A stretch of DNA of 64,000 bases, taken from Ureibacillus chungkukjangi (GTDB lineage Bacteria > Bacillota > Bacilli > Bacillales_A > Planococcaceae). This document shows, piece after piece, positions 36,499 to 46,584 of this stretch (its first letter is position 1; every line of letters begins with the position of its first letter). The stretch is from NCBI RefSeq assembly GCF_003217295.1, contig NZ_QJTJ01000008.1, positions 1 to 64,000 of the forward strand. Direction: 5' to 3'. Below the pieces are notes generated by a model. The model did no database searches and had not been told where the DNA came from. It saw only the letters and a list, made by a program, of their open reading frames with translations. Position numbers and translations under genes: made by a program.

Positions 36499-37581
36499 TT
36501 AAACTGTTTTGTTTGCAGCCTCTTTAATCTTTTTTCGTTCTTCATATATATTAATTACAATGGCTTTAATAACAGCATAGGTCGGGATTGCAATGATGAT
36601 GAATAAAAAGCCTCCGATGTTTCCTGCCGCCAATACAATTGTAATTACCGTTAATGGATGGACATCTAAGGATTTCCCCATAATATTTGGTGTGATTAAG
36701 TTACTTTCTATCTGTTGGGCAACGAGTGTAATAACAGCTACCCATACTACCAATATTGGGTCCTGGATAATCGCAATGACAAGTGCAGGAGCTAAAGAAA
36801 TCCACGGCCCTATAAATGGAATCATGTTCATAAAGAAAGCAAACAGCGCTAGTAATAATGCATATTCCAATTCAATTATCATGTACCCCAAATACATCAT
36901 CGTCGCAAGGATAAGACTGATAAGCACCTGGCCCTGTACATAATTTCTTAGAACATTATCAATATCAGCTAATGTTTCTTTTACCCAAGTACGCTTTTCT
37001 CCTGTAAAGATATTATAAATATTGGGTGCAAATTTTTCATGGTCCTTCAGCATGTATATAAAGAAAAATGGGACTAGAATCAATGTAAAGGTCGCTGTTA
37101 CTGTTCCACTGACTATGCTTACAATGTATTTACTACCCGTCATCATTATATTTTGAATCGAGCTTGAAACAGAATCTACAAATTCTTCAACCTGTGGTGG
37201 AAGATTTTCTTTATTATCGAATACAAAATTTGCAGCATCCATAATATTGTCTTCTATAGTTGGTGCATTCTTCACTAAATTATTAACCTGTTGGGAGATT
37301 GGATTACCTATCATCAGCAAAATCCCTGTAACAATTCCCGCCAACAATAAGACTATCGTTAACATACTTGCCCATCTAGGAGCACCCTTCTTTTCCATTA
37401 GTCTCTGTAATGGCTCAGAAATATAATATAGAACTCCACCTAATAATAAGGGGATAAAAATCGTTTTGATAATAATATAAAGCGGATTAAATATCCAATG
37501 AATTTCAACTATATATTTAATTATTAATAGCGCAATAATCATACCAATTCCTACTTGGAACCAGACTTTTTTTGTCACCAA
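36499..37581 (-). CDS. AI-2E family (TqsA/PerM-like) transporter
   Basis: A 360-aa membrane protein with the PF01594 layout: three helices, a soluble stretch (about 85-145; NAPTIEDNIMDAA), then four or five helices with GPWISLAPALVIA and the late signature IESNLITPNIMGKSLDVHPLTVI. The family was named for autoinducer-2 export, but many members are Na+(Li+)/H+ antiporters or unassigned. TTG at 37581 or GTG three bases later follows AGAGGTG. Single gene. Confidence 0.88.
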   Translation of the reverse strand: MVTKKVWFQVGIGMIIALLIIKYIVEIHWIFNPLYIIIKTIFIPLLLGGVLYYISEPLQRLMEKKGAPRWASMLTIVLLLAGIVTGILLMIGNPISQQVNNLVKNAPTIEDNIMDAANFVFDNKENLPPQVEEFVDSVSSSIQNIMMTGSKYIVSIVSGTVTATFTLILVPFFFIYMLKDHEKFAPNIYNIFTGEKRTWVKETLADIDNVLRNYVQGQVLISLILATMMYLGYMIIELEYALLLALFAFFMNMIPFIGPWISLAPALVIAIIQDPILVVWVAVITLVAQQIESNLITPNIMGKSLDVHPLTVITIVLAAGNIGGFLFIIIAIPTYAVIKAIVINIYEERKKIKEAANKTV

Positions 37582-37733
37582 ACATCACCTCTTTCCATAT
37601 TGTTGCATTGATAATTATTTCCTATTCATCCATGATAGACTAATTTTAATTTTCTTCTATGTATATAGAGCTGCTTATCTATATTTTTCTAATTTAGAGA
37701 ATTCATTCTATTTTTTATTATATCCTATCACAT

Positions 37734-37764
37734 AAAAAAACTCTCGGAATATCCCGAGAGTTTT
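37734..37764 (-). terminator. Terminator of pepF
   Basis: ACTCTCGG/CCGAGAGT stem with a small loop, T-run on minus. Confidence 0.9.
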
Positions 37765-37769
37765 TCATA

Positions 37770-39467
37770 TTATAAGCTTGAATCATCTACAGAGTTTAAA
37801 TATTCTTCAATAGCTCCAATTACTGATTCTACACAGCCATCATCAAATGGTGAAATTAAACCAGCTTCTTTAGCTAACTTAGTAAATGGCATAGAACCAC
37901 CTAATTCACAAAGGTGAAGATAGTCCTTCCATGCAGAATCAAAGTCTTCTCTTGAACGCTTCCAGAATTGGAATGCACAAACTTGAGCAAGTGTATAATC
38001 GATGTAATAGAATGGACTTGCATAAATATGTGCTTGGCGTTGCCAGAAGCCGCCCGCCTCTAAATATTCGTAGCCATCGTAATCACGATGTGGCAAGTAT
38101 TTGTTTTCGATTTCTTTCCACGCTTGCTTACGCTCTGCAGGTGTCATTTCAGGATGTTCATAAACTACATGCTGGAACTCATCTACTGCAACCCCATAAG
38201 GTAAGAATAATAATCCACTAGCTAAGTGAGAGAATTTGTATTTCTCTGTTTCTTCTTTAAAGAATAATTCCATCCATGGCCATGTGAAGAATTCCATACT
38301 CATAGAGTGAATTTCAGCTGACTCATATGTCGGCCACAGATATTCAGGAATTCCGATATTGCGGCTAGAGTACACCTGGAATGCATGTCCTGCTTCATGT
38401 GTCAGTACGTCAATATCACCAGAAGTACCATTAAAGTTAGAGAAGATAAATGGTGAATCATAATTATCGATGAATGTGCAATAGCCACCACTTTCTTTCC
38501 CTTTCTTCGCTTCTAAATCCATTAGTTCACGGTCAATCATATAGTTGAAAAACTCTCCTGTTTCAGGTGAAAGCTCTTCATACATTTTTTTACCGTTCGC
38601 TACGATCCACTCCGGGCTACCTTGTGGCTTAGCATTGCCAGTTAAGAAGTTTAACCCCTCATCATAATATTTAAAGTCACTCACACCAATACGTTTTGCT
38701 TGGCGTTCATATAGTTTCGTTGCAAGTGGCACAATTAGCTTTTGCACTTGGTCTCTAAAGTTTGCAACCATTTCTGCATTATAGTCAATACGGTTCATAT
38801 TAACGTAGCCTAATTCAACATAATTCTTGTAGCCTAATGTTGTTGCAATTTTATGGCGAAGTTTTACAAGCTGATCGTAAATGTCGTCAAACTTTGCACC
38901 ATGTTCACTAAAGAAGTTAAAGCGAGCTTCCATAGCCTCTTTACGTACATTGCGATCAGTTGACTCTCCATATGGAGTTAACTGAGCAAGAGTTAATGTT
39001 TTGCCATCAAACTCAATTTGTGCAGACGCTACAAGCTTGCTATATTCAGAAACCAGCTTATTTTCCTGCTGCATTAACTCGATGATTTCAGGAGAGAATG
39101 CTTTAATTTGGTTCTCAGCTAAAGCAAATAATTGTGTTCCCCATTTTTCTTCTAACTGACTTCTATGAGGTGTTTTAACTAGCTCAGTATAGTATTCAAA
39201 AAGAAGCTCCTCAAATTGTGGATCGATTTCATCTAAAACATCTCGTTCCTTCTGATAAAACTCGTCATTTGTATCGATTGAAGCTCGAATATATACAAGA
39301 TTTGCTTGTGTTGAATAGTCGTTGCGATAATTATTGATTTTCTCGATTACTTCACTTTGTGCTTCAACAGAATCTGCATTTTTAAATTGTTCAATTAATG
39401 CTCTAACTTTATCCTTTACTTCGTCTAAGTTTGGTCTATTATATTCATAATCTTTAAAAGTTACCAT
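37770..39467 (-). CDS. pepF: M3 family oligoendopeptidase PepF-like
   Basis: A 565-aa zinc metallopeptidase. The HEAGH motif lies at His357-Glu358-His361 in DVLTHEAGHAFQVY, and the third ligand region GIPEYLWPTYESAEIHSMSME follows. It degrades oligopeptides in the cytoplasm. Start ATG 39467 (MVTFKDYEYNRPN) fits family N-termini and GAGGTG upstream; the extra 23 codons in the open frame look non-coding. Single gene. This is the shorter 'M3 family oligoendopeptidase' type. Confidence 0.92.
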   Translation of the reverse strand: MVTFKDYEYNRPNLDEVKDKVRALIEQFKNADSVEAQSEVIEKINNYRNDYSTQANLVYIRASIDTNDEFYQKERDVLDEIDPQFEELLFEYYTELVKTPHRSQLEEKWGTQLFALAENQIKAFSPEIIELMQQENKLVSEYSKLVASAQIEFDGKTLTLAQLTPYGESTDRNVRKEAMEARFNFFSEHGAKFDDIYDQLVKLRHKIATTLGYKNYVELGYVNMNRIDYNAEMVANFRDQVQKLIVPLATKLYERQAKRIGVSDFKYYDEGLNFLTGNAKPQGSPEWIVANGKKMYEELSPETGEFFNYMIDRELMDLEAKKGKESGGYCTFIDNYDSPFIFSNFNGTSGDIDVLTHEAGHAFQVYSSRNIGIPEYLWPTYESAEIHSMSMEFFTWPWMELFFKEETEKYKFSHLASGLLFLPYGVAVDEFQHVVYEHPEMTPAERKQAWKEIENKYLPHRDYDGYEYLEAGGFWQRQAHIYASPFYYIDYTLAQVCAFQFWKRSREDFDSAWKDYLHLCELGGSMPFTKLAKEAGLISPFDDGCVESVIGAIEEYLNSVDDSSL

Positions 39468-39677
39468 TTTTCTTACACACCTCTCCATATTTAGCAATTC
39501 GAAGTTTACCATTCTATTATTAACGATTTTTACCAAAAGAGCAACTATTCTGATAATTGTTTTGTAATTTAATAGTTTAGAGTTTAAGATTTTGGGGTAA
39601 ATTATGCATTTAAACTCTTTGTTGTCCTGGGTATCGCTTCTTGCAAACCACCACTAGCTTTCATTGTCACACTCTAT

Positions 39678-39718
39678 CAAAAAAAGCACATCCACCAATC
39701 TCGGTGAATGTGCTTCTA
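39678..39718 (-). terminator. Terminator of the chemoreceptor gene
   Basis: AAGCACATTCACC/GGTGGATGTGCTT stem (one mismatch) and seven T on minus. Confidence 0.9.
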
Positions 39719-39721
39719 ATT

Positions 39722-41473
39722 TCAAAATTTAAACTTACTAATTTCTTCAATCATTTCTTTAGAAGTTGTATCAAGTAGCTGAACAACATCCTCTAATTTA
39801 TGGACCATCTCTACTTGAACATCTGAAGAGCCTGCCACTTCTTTCGTTTGGCTTGTAGTGTTGATAACTAATTTTTGCATTTCCTCAGTTGAAGCTAGAA
39901 TTTCTTCAGAGCTTGCAGACATTTCTTCAATTACTGCAGAATCATCCTGAATTTTAGCATTCACATCAACCACTACCGTTAAGATTTGACTTAACTTTTC
40001 TCCGATTTCTATAACGGATTGATTACCAGCTTTTACTTCTTCTGTGCTGTTATCCATCTCTACTAAAGCTTTTTCACTAATTAATAAGAAGTTTTCAAGA
40101 TATGTTTGAATTTCGTCTGCAGAGTTTCTAGACATTTCTGCAAGCTTTCGCACTTCATCAGCTACTACAGCGAAGCCTTTACCTGCTTCTCCTGCACGTG
40201 CAGCTTCAATCGCAGCATTTAAAGCTAAAAGATTAGTTTGATCTGCAATACTTGTAATGACAGATACCATGTCTTTGATAGACTTGAATTTATCACTCAT
40301 TTCGCGTACATACCCTTCTGTATGTAACACAGATGTCTCTACATTTTGAATTTGGGAGACTACACGTTTTGCATGGTCAACACTTGTCTCAACTAAATTT
40401 GTCATATCAGTTGAAGCTTCAGCCATATCTGATGTTGAATCCGCTAAGCGTTGAATTCCTACCGACATTTCATTCATAGCCAGGGTAACTTCGTTATTAC
40501 TTGCCTCCTGTTGGTCACTACTTGAGGCAATTTCTATAATACTTGAAGCAATGATATTATTAGAATTTGCCACCTCTGTAGCCGTCAAATCTATATCTGC
40601 TACTGCTTGTTCCAGGTTTTTAGATTTCGTATGAATGTTTAATAACGAATTTGACAAGCTATTCAGCGCATTTGAGAATGTTTTTGAGAAGATAGCTATT
40701 TCATTATTACTCTTTAAATTTAATGATGAAAGTGTATCGTTTACACCTTTCAAATCACCTTCAGCAAGCTGCTCAGAAGCGTCCTTTAGTACATTTAATG
40801 GTTTTAAGGATTTATTTACATAGCGATATGTTATGAACAAGCCAACTAAAACAATAAGTAAGAAAATGATACTTACTTTCGGTACAATATCCATTGCAAC
40901 GGCAGAGCTTACTTCATCAACATAAGAAGCATCGATATCTACTCCTAAAAATGCAACTACCTCTCCACTTGCATCCTTCATAGGAATTGTTCCAGAAATG
41001 TATTCTCCATAGTCACTGCTTAGTAAATCCGAATAGAAGGAACCGTTTTTAATAACCTTTTGAAGATGCTCATAGGTTGTAGAAACAGATGTATCCCCTA
41101 TGGCAGCCGCATTTTCAGTATCATTTGCCGGCATACCATCTACTAAAAACGTAACCTCTTCGCCTTCTTTTGGCACTGCATATGTATAAGCATATAGCAC
41201 GCCGTTTATTTCACGCAGTTCATTTAGCTGCTCTCTTAGCTCCCAATACAACTCGCTTTCCACAGGGTTATCTGCAAGCTCTTGATATTGTTCTTCATCT
41301 ATGAAATTGAGCATGTTCTCTGCAATTTCAATCGTTCGGTCTCCAATAGTTGCCTTAACAGATTCCTTGGAGTTGTAGTTCATTGTAAAAACATACATTC
41401 CTAATAGGAAAATAAATATAATCACAATGATGGAAAGTATTTGCCTTGATAGCTTTTTTTCCTTCTTCATCAT
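39722..41473 (-). CDS. Methyl-accepting chemotaxis protein with extracellular sensor domain
   Basis: A 583-aa chemoreceptor. Helix 1 at about 9-29, an extracellular Cache-like sensing domain to about 190 (with [26 protein letters not shown], a typical PAS/Cache strand-turn), helix 2 near 195-215, HAMP to about 270 and the cytoplasmic signalling coiled coil. The hairpin tip reads [22 protein letters not shown] and then [11 protein letters not shown], the universal CheA/CheW contact. Ligand unknown. AAGGAGTG upstream; two adjacent ATGs. Transcribed alone, no chemotaxis kinase genes nearby. Confidence 0.93.
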   Translation of the reverse strand: MMKKEKKLSRQILSIIVIIFIFLLGMYVFTMNYNSKESVKATIGDRTIEIAENMLNFIDEEQYQELADNPVESELYWELREQLNELREINGVLYAYTYAVPKEGEEVTFLVDGMPANDTENAAAIGDTSVSTTYEHLQKVIKNGSFYSDLLSSDYGEYISGTIPMKDASGEVVAFLGVDIDASYVDEVSSAVAMDIVPKVSIIFLLIVLVGLFITYRYVNKSLKPLNVLKDASEQLAEGDLKGVNDTLSSLNLKSNNEIAIFSKTFSNALNSLSNSLLNIHTKSKNLEQAVADIDLTATEVANSNNIIASSIIEIASSSDQQEASNNEVTLAMNEMSVGIQRLADSTSDMAEASTDMTNLVETSVDHAKRVVSQIQNVETSVLHTEGYVREMSDKFKSIKDMVSVITSIADQTNLLALNAAIEAARAGEAGKGFAVVADEVRKLAEMSRNSADEIQTYLENFLLISEKALVEMDNSTEEVKAGNQSVIEIGEKLSQILTVVVDVNAKIQDDSAVIEEMSASSEEILASTEEMQKLVINTTSQTKEVAGSSDVQVEMVHKLEDVVQLLDTTSKEMIEEISKFKF

Positions 41474-41627
41474 CTATTCACTCCTTTATAAACTTCTAAT
41501 CTTATATATCGACAAAAAATGACATCTTTTGAATTTTTAAATGTCTTTTTTCTTATTTTTCATTAATATAATCAAGAGGAGTTTATCCGTTTTAGAACTT
41601 TTGTACCATTCAAGATTAATAAGAAAA

Positions 41628-41658
41628 ACCCAGTAGCAATTGAAAACTACTGGGTTAT
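41628..41658 (-). terminator. Terminator of the yebC-type gene
   Basis: AACCCAGTAG/CTACTGGGTT stem, then TTTTTC on minus. Confidence 0.85.
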
Positions 41659-41677
41659 TACATATTATTTCGTATTA

Positions 41678-42397
41678 TTACTCGCCTAAGTCAGCATTAT
41701 GATACACGCGCTGAACGTCCTCTAAATCCTCTAAAGCGTCGATCATTTTTTCGAATTTAGCTGCATCATCTCCAGATAACGCTACTTCTGTTTGAGGTAG
41801 CATTGTTAGCTCGGCAACTGTAAACACTGTGATTCCTGCAGCTTTGAATGCTTCTTGTGTTGCATGGAATTGATCTGGTTCAGCGTAAACGATAACATTG
41901 TCTTCTTCTTCAAAAACATCACGTGCATCAAGATCAGCCTCTAGAAGGATTTCCAATACTTCATCAGCAGTTTTTCCTTCGATACCAAACACAGCAGTTG
42001 AGTCGAACATATACGTAACAGATCCTGATACACCCATGTTTCCTCCGTTTTTACCAAAAGCAGCACGAACGTCTGAAGCAGTGCGGTTTACATTGTTTGT
42101 TAAAGCGTCAACGATAACCATTGTTCCGCCTACACCAAAGCCTTCATAACGTAATTCGTCAAAGTCTTCTCCACCGGCACCTTTTGCTTTATCGATTGCT
42201 TTGTCGATAATATGCTTTGGTACGTTGTAAGTTTTAGCACGTTCTAGAACAAACTTTAATGCTGAGTTTGACTCTGGATCTGGTTCGCCTTTTTTAGCTG
42301 CTACATAAATTTCAGTACCGAATTTAGCGTAAATACGACTAGTATTTTTGTCTTTTTCGGCTTTCTTATCTTTAATGTTATTCCATTTACGACCCAT
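41678..42397 (-). CDS. YebC/PmpR family protein, YeeI-like
   Basis: A 239-aa protein of the YebC family, starting [21 protein letters not shown]. Core motifs [25 protein letters not shown] and [21 protein letters not shown] are intact; three domains are expected from the fold. Members have been described as transcription regulators and, more recently, as factors helping ribosomes through proline stretches. The long-frame start upstream is rejected because the family starts MGRKW. The B. subtilis homologue of this subgroup is YeeI. Single gene. Confidence 0.92.
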   Translation of the reverse strand: MGRKWNNIKDKKAEKDKNTSRIYAKFGTEIYVAAKKGEPDPESNSALKFVLERAKTYNVPKHIIDKAIDKAKGAGGEDFDELRYEGFGVGGTMVIVDALTNNVNRTASDVRAAFGKNGGNMGVSGSVTYMFDSTAVFGIEGKTADEVLEILLEADLDARDVFEEEDNVIVYAEPDQFHATQEAFKAAGITVFTVAELTMLPQTEVALSGDDAAKFEKMIDALEDLEDVQRVYHNADLGE

Positions 42398-42550
42398 TAA
42401 TTTCACTCTCTTTTCCGTTATTGTTAAATATAAATGAAGGTTTAAAAGCAAACCCTATAAAGTAAATGCGACTGTAATATTATACACTATTCTATTATTA
42501 AAGAAAAAGGTGAAAGATGGCTCGTAGTGAAATAAAGTTTTAAGGAAGAA

Positions 42551-43405
42551 CTATAACTCCCTTGCATTGAACGTATCTCCTCCCTCAATTGTGCCACTAT
42601 CAAATCCTTTTTTAAACCATCTTACTCGTTGCTCACTCGTACCATGGGTAAAGCTTTCTGGTACTATATAACCTTGAGCTTCCATTTGAAGAGTATCGTC
42701 CCCGATTGCATTTGCTGCAGTCAGTGCCTCATTAACATCACCAGCCTCTAAATAACCGGCATCCTGTACATGATTTGCCCATACACCTGCATAGTAATCT
42801 GCTTGCAGCTCTAGTCTTACAGTTTGTGCATTGTACTCTTCCTGACTGACCTTCTCATTTAAAGCATGCACCTGCTGGGAGGTACCTAATAATGTTTGTA
42901 CATGGTGACCTACTTCATGGGCTACTACATAAGCCATTGCAAAATCTCCTGGCGCACCAAAGCGGTTCTTAAGCTCCTGGTAAAAGCTTAAATCGATATA
43001 TAGTTTGTGGTCAGCTGGACAGTAAAAGGGACCAACCGCTGCACCAGCAACACCACAACCAGATTGGACGCTATCTGTAAACAATACAAGGCTCGGGTTT
43101 TCATAGGTTAAGCCTTGCTCCTGAAATAACTGCTGCCAAACATCCTCCGTATCAGCTAGCACAACAGAAACAAATTCCGCCAGCTCTTCTTCCTCAGCAG
43201 TCGGCACATATTCTGTATTGCTTCCACTTTGAATTTGTCCTGGATTTATTTGATTTAATACATCCCCAGCGTCTCCTCCATTAAATAGCGTGAAGATAAT
43301 AGCGATAATAATCCCTACACCTCCAATTCCGCCACCTATAGCACCCTTGCTCATCCCTCGACGATCCTCTACATTACTGCTTTTTCTTCTGCCTTTTGTC
43401 TCCAT
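42551..43405 (-). CDS. Neutral zinc metallopeptidase, YpfJ/KPN_02809 type
   Basis: A 284-aa protein with a short basic cytoplasmic N-terminus, a glycine-rich membrane helix (about 22-42) and an extracytoplasmic domain. HEVGHHVQ gives zinc ligands His163 and His167 and catalytic Glu164. QSGCGVAGAAVGPFYCPADHKLYIDLSF is the upstream family signature (Cys117 and Cys129 may pair), and ELQADYYAGVWA supplies the third ligand. It is a predicted membrane-anchored protease of unknown target. GGAGGAG precedes the ATG. Single gene. Confidence 0.9.
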   Translation of the reverse strand: METKGRRKSSNVEDRRGMSKGAIGGGIGGVGIIIAIIFTLFNGGDAGDVLNQINPGQIQSGSNTEYVPTAEEEELAEFVSVVLADTEDVWQQLFQEQGLTYENPSLVLFTDSVQSGCGVAGAAVGPFYCPADHKLYIDLSFYQELKNRFGAPGDFAMAYVVAHEVGHHVQTLLGTSQQVHALNEKVSQEEYNAQTVRLELQADYYAGVWANHVQDAGYLEAGDVNEALTAANAIGDDTLQMEAQGYIVPESFTHGTSEQRVRWFKKGFDSGTIEGGDTFNAREL

Positions 43406-43545
43406 AGCTCTCCTCCAAAAAATGTATCATTTACTTTAGTATTACCCTGTTTTTTAGTAGCACAGTACATTTAAGGCGAAAGAGTCCTCAATCAGTTAAC
43501 CAAGCCACCCCTTACATCAATTGCTACCGGAAAAATTCCCTAAAA

Positions 43546-43576
43546 AAAAACACTCTCCCAAAGGAAAGTGTTAGTT
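43546..43576 (-). terminator. Terminator of rlmA-plsC
   Basis: AACACTTTCC/GGAGAGTGTT-type stem, followed by nine T on minus. Confidence 0.85.
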
Positions 43577-43579
43577 TCT

Positions 43580-44176
43580 TTATTTAGTTTTTGCTTTCAA
43601 CTCTTCTGTTAAACGAAGTAATTCCTTCTCCAGATGCTGTGTTGCTTCTTCACGAGCTTCTTTTCCAGCCCCAACTGTGAAGGGCTCACCATAAATTAAA
43701 TAGCCTTTTTGTCGTTTCATTACTTCGCCAACATTTCTAGGGCCTACGTAAGCGGCCGGAACAATTTGTCCCTTTGATAGCTGAGCAATCGTAATCGCAC
43801 CTTGCTTTAACTCTGTGTTTTCCGTTGAACGCGTTCCACTAGGGAATATCCCGACAACTTTTCCTTCTTTAATCAGCTGTCTCGGAATTTTGATAACACT
43901 AGGTCCTGGATTTTCTCTGTCTACAGGAAATGCATTTAAATTAGAAACTAGTGGACCAAGCAGCTTCATATCAAACAGCTGCTTTTTCGCCATAAAATGA
44001 ATATGACGAGGCAATAAAGAAACGCCTAAATTCAAAATATCCACATATCCATTATGAGTACAAGCAATAATATAGCCGCCCTCTTTTGGTAAATGTTCTT
44101 TCCCATATATCTTCGCCTTTGAACCATTTAAAGTTAAAAATACCTTAACTAATCTTGCAGCAAAATCATATAACAC
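43580..44176 (-). CDS. plsC: 1-acyl-sn-glycerol-3-phosphate acyltransferase
   Basis: A 198-aa membrane-associated acyltransferase making phosphatidic acid from lysophosphatidic acid. The catalytic HX4D is HNGYVD at His41-Asp46. Motif III, normally FPEGTRS, reads FPSGTRS (111-117), so the Glu is Ser113. The substrate motif VPAAYVG follows. GTG start. It follows the rlmA gene by 42 bases on the same strand, likely one operon. The Glu to Ser change may be a subgroup feature. Confidence 0.88.
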   Translation of the reverse strand: MLYDFAARLVKVFLTLNGSKAKIYGKEHLPKEGGYIIACTHNGYVDILNLGVSLLPRHIHFMAKKQLFDMKLLGPLVSNLNAFPVDRENPGPSVIKIPRQLIKEGKVVGIFPSGTRSTENTELKQGAITIAQLSKGQIVPAAYVGPRNVGEVMKRQKGYLIYGEPFTVGAGKEAREEATQHLEKELLRLTEELKAKTK

Positions 44177-44218
44177 CGTTACATTCCTACCTTTATATAC
44201 TATTTGTTTTTTCTTGAT

Positions 44219-45067
44219 TTATACTTTTGATAGCTCGCCTACTAATACGTCCAAATCAATCGTAATTTCAGTTAACGAAATGCCTTCTTCTAAATGCCAG
44301 CCAAGAGGCGTCATTTCAAGAAGCTTTGGTACTAGCATTGGCTCAAGTGGCATTGTGTATGTAATACGTTCCTGCAACACATTCGTAAAATGCTCTTTAA
44401 ACCGCTGTACTGTCTGTTCATTTGAATAACTCTCTTTTTCGGAATTAGCAAAGGCTTGTTTACGAATTTCCTTCAAATAATCAGATTGAGGCACCACTTT
44501 AATAACCTTACCTTTTGGCTTTAACAGCCTGCTAAACTCCTCGTAATTAGCAGGCGACAAGATATTTAGGATACAGTCAATCGATTGCTTCTTGTAGGGA
44601 CTATTCGCTAAATCTCCTACACACCAGATTTTTTGCTCATAAAATTTCGCAGCTGACTGGATCCCTTCTTTTGAGATATCAATTCCTACAGCTACAATGT
44701 CCTGTGTTAATAGATTGCCAATTCTCTCTAGATGAGAACCCTCTCCACAGCCTGTATCTAATATCGTTCGTACTTCGCTTCCAATATGCTTTGCTATTGT
44801 TTGTTGCAGTGGATTATATAGACCACTATTAATTATTTCCTGACGTGATTCAAATAAACTTTTACTATACATCGATGTAGCAGGTTTAATCATGAAATTC
44901 ACATAGCCTTGTTTTGCAATATCAAATGAATGACGATTGCCACATGTTACGTGACCATCTTCTGTAACATGCATACTTTCTTTACATAGAGGACAGGAAA
45001 AAAGTGTTTCATGTTCTTTCATATATAAAATACTTGCAACTCTTTTTGATACCTTTCCCACACTCAT
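44219..45067 (-). CDS. rlmA: 23S rRNA (guanine-N1)-methyltransferase RlmA-type
   Basis: A 282-aa protein with an N-terminal zinc finger (Cys25, Cys28, Cys42, His46 in CPLC and CGNRH) followed by KQGYVNFM and a SAM-binding domain with ILDTGCGEGSHLERI. Gram-positive members (RlmA-II/TlrB) methylate G748 in 23S rRNA, next to the macrolide site. AAGGAG lies only one base from the ATG; GTG two codons later has better spacing and may be the real start. Upstream partner of plsC. Confidence 0.88.
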   Translation of the reverse strand: MSVGKVSKRVASILYMKEHETLFSCPLCKESMHVTEDGHVTCGNRHSFDIAKQGYVNFMIKPATSMYSKSLFESRQEIINSGLYNPLQQTIAKHIGSEVRTILDTGCGEGSHLERIGNLLTQDIVAVGIDISKEGIQSAAKFYEQKIWCVGDLANSPYKKQSIDCILNILSPANYEEFSRLLKPKGKVIKVVPQSDYLKEIRKQAFANSEKESYSNEQTVQRFKEHFTNVLQERITYTMPLEPMLVPKLLEMTPLGWHLEEGISLTEITIDLDVLVGELSKV

Positions 45068-45121
45068 ACTCCTTTTTGTTTGCTGTAAGTATCATATCAT
45101 CTATTCACAGAGATTGAAAAA

Positions 45122-46378
45122 CTAAACAAGTTCTTTTGGATTATGTTTTTTAAGTAAAATAACAAATAGACTTGCTAACAAACAAAAACCACCAGCTAAT
45201 AGGAAAGCCCACATATACGAACCGAAGACATTAAATACTATACCTCCCGTATAAGCTGCCACTCCTGCTCCAACCTGATGACTTGCCGTAATCCATCCAT
45301 ACATCATCGCACTTTTTTCAATTCCAAATTTCTGCCTTGTTAAGCCAATTGTCGGTGGGACAGTCGCAATCCAATCTAACCCATAAAAGATTGAAAAAAT
45401 AACAAGCCAGGTGTATGAACCTTCAGCTAGTGCAAAGGGTAAAAAGAGAAGTGATATGCCACGTAATGTGTAATACCAAAATAATAACCATCGATTATCA
45501 TAACGGTCTGATAACCAGCCTGAAATCGTTGTTCCGATTAGGTCAAACACACCCATAAAGGATAACATGGCAGCGGCAGTAACTAACGGAATACCAAAGC
45601 TGATACAATAGGATATAAAATGGGTTCCGATTAACCCACTAGTCGAAAGGCCACATATAAAGAAGCTACCTGCTAGAAGCCAAAACTCTTTTACTCTTAT
45701 TCCTTCTAATAATGAAGAAATGGCCATTTTAAAGGGGTTGCGAGTTTGAGATGTCTGTGCCTCTTCCACCTGCATTGCCTCTTGTCCATATGGGGCAAGT
45801 CCGATATCCCTTGGCCAGCTTTTCATAAAGATCCCTATGACAAGTAACATTAAAACACTTAACACAAATATTAATAAAATAGCAGAACGCCACGAATAAT
45901 TTTCCACAAAGTTTGCTAATACCGGAAGCAATATTAACTGTCCTGTAGCCGTTGCAGCAGTTAAAATACCTACAGCTAGCCCACGTCTTTTTACAAACCA
46001 GCGATTCGCTACCTGAGTGCTTAAAACCGTTAAGAATAATCCTGAACCGATTCCCAACATAATTCCCCAGATTAATATCAATTGCCATTCAGTTGTCATT
46101 ACAAACGTTAAACCAAGACCAACTGAAAGAATGACCATAGAAAAAAGCATCATTCGCTTTAATCCAAACACCTCAACAAATGCTGCCATAAACGGTCCCG
46201 AGAAGCCATATAAAAATAGGCAAACCGCAAATGCAAAGGAAATCGTAGGTCTTCCCCAGCCAAACTCCGACTCAAAAGGATCTAGAAATATCCCCGAGGA
46301 TGACCTGATAATACCAGCTACAATAATCGCTATAAACGTAACAGCCAGAATGACCCAGCTATAATGGAATTTCCGCAT
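45122..46378 (-). CDS. MFS transporter of the OFA/monocarboxylate-type group
   Basis: A 418-aa, twelve-helix MFS permease. Residues FHYSWVILAVTFIAIIVAGIIRSS and GIFLDPFESEFGW near the start, plus GFSGPFMAAFVEVFGLKR, fit the oxalate-formate antiporter/monocarboxylate subgroup. Helix 4 region LGIGSGLFLTVLSTQVANRWF and the loop RRGLAVG are typical. A GTG three codons earlier overlaps GGTGGGGG, so ATG 46378 is preferred. Substrate is probably a carboxylate but not determined. Single gene. Confidence 0.82.
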   Translation of the reverse strand: MRKFHYSWVILAVTFIAIIVAGIIRSSSGIFLDPFESEFGWGRPTISFAFAVCLFLYGFSGPFMAAFVEVFGLKRMMLFSMVILSVGLGLTFVMTTEWQLILIWGIMLGIGSGLFLTVLSTQVANRWFVKRRGLAVGILTAATATGQLILLPVLANFVENYSWRSAILLIFVLSVLMLLVIGIFMKSWPRDIGLAPYGQEAMQVEEAQTSQTRNPFKMAISSLLEGIRVKEFWLLAGSFFICGLSTSGLIGTHFISYCISFGIPLVTAAAMLSFMGVFDLIGTTISGWLSDRYDNRWLLFWYYTLRGISLLFLPFALAEGSYTWLVIFSIFYGLDWIATVPPTIGLTRQKFGIEKSAMMYGWITASHQVGAGVAAYTGGIVFNVFGSYMWAFLLAGGFCLLASLFVILLKKHNPKELV

Positions 46379-46488
46379 TTCCCCCACCCTTAAATACTTT
46401 TTCTATATTGTACATGGTAGATTTCCATATTAATAGAACATTCACATTTTTATGCAGGTAAATTTTTTGTTCAAAAAAGGAGGTATCC

Positions 46489-46566
46489 ATGGAATTAAAA
46501 TCATCAGGTTTTACCTTATTTAGTCATTCCATGAGAAAATCAATAAAAAAAGACTATCCCTTATAG
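46489..46566 (+). CDS. Possible 25-aa small ORF
   Basis: AAAGGAGGT, almost a full anti-16S match, lies four bases before an ATG that opens a 25-codon frame (MELKSSGFTLFSHSMRKSIKK and four more residues). The product is basic with no membrane helix. Its end overlaps the minus-strand terminator of the NERD gene. The ribosome binding site is the only evidence; a weak TTGTAC promoter-like hexamer lies at 46408. Could be chance. Confidence 0.35.
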   Translation: MELKSSGFTLFSHSMRKSIKKDYPL

Positions 46567-46580
46567 AGATAATCCCTTTT
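46545..46580 (-). terminator. Terminator-like hairpin of the NERD-domain gene
   Basis: GGGATTATC/GATAGTCTT pairing with G-T wobbles around a short loop, then seven T on minus. Moderate. Confidence 0.5.
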
Positions 46581-46584
46581 TCGT

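Noticed and set aside
43815-44000. Open frames opposite plsC, and similar long frames opposite murB, ppaC, opuA and other genes
   Set aside because: They are antisense shadows of strongly supported genes, without ribosome binding sites or protein-like composition.
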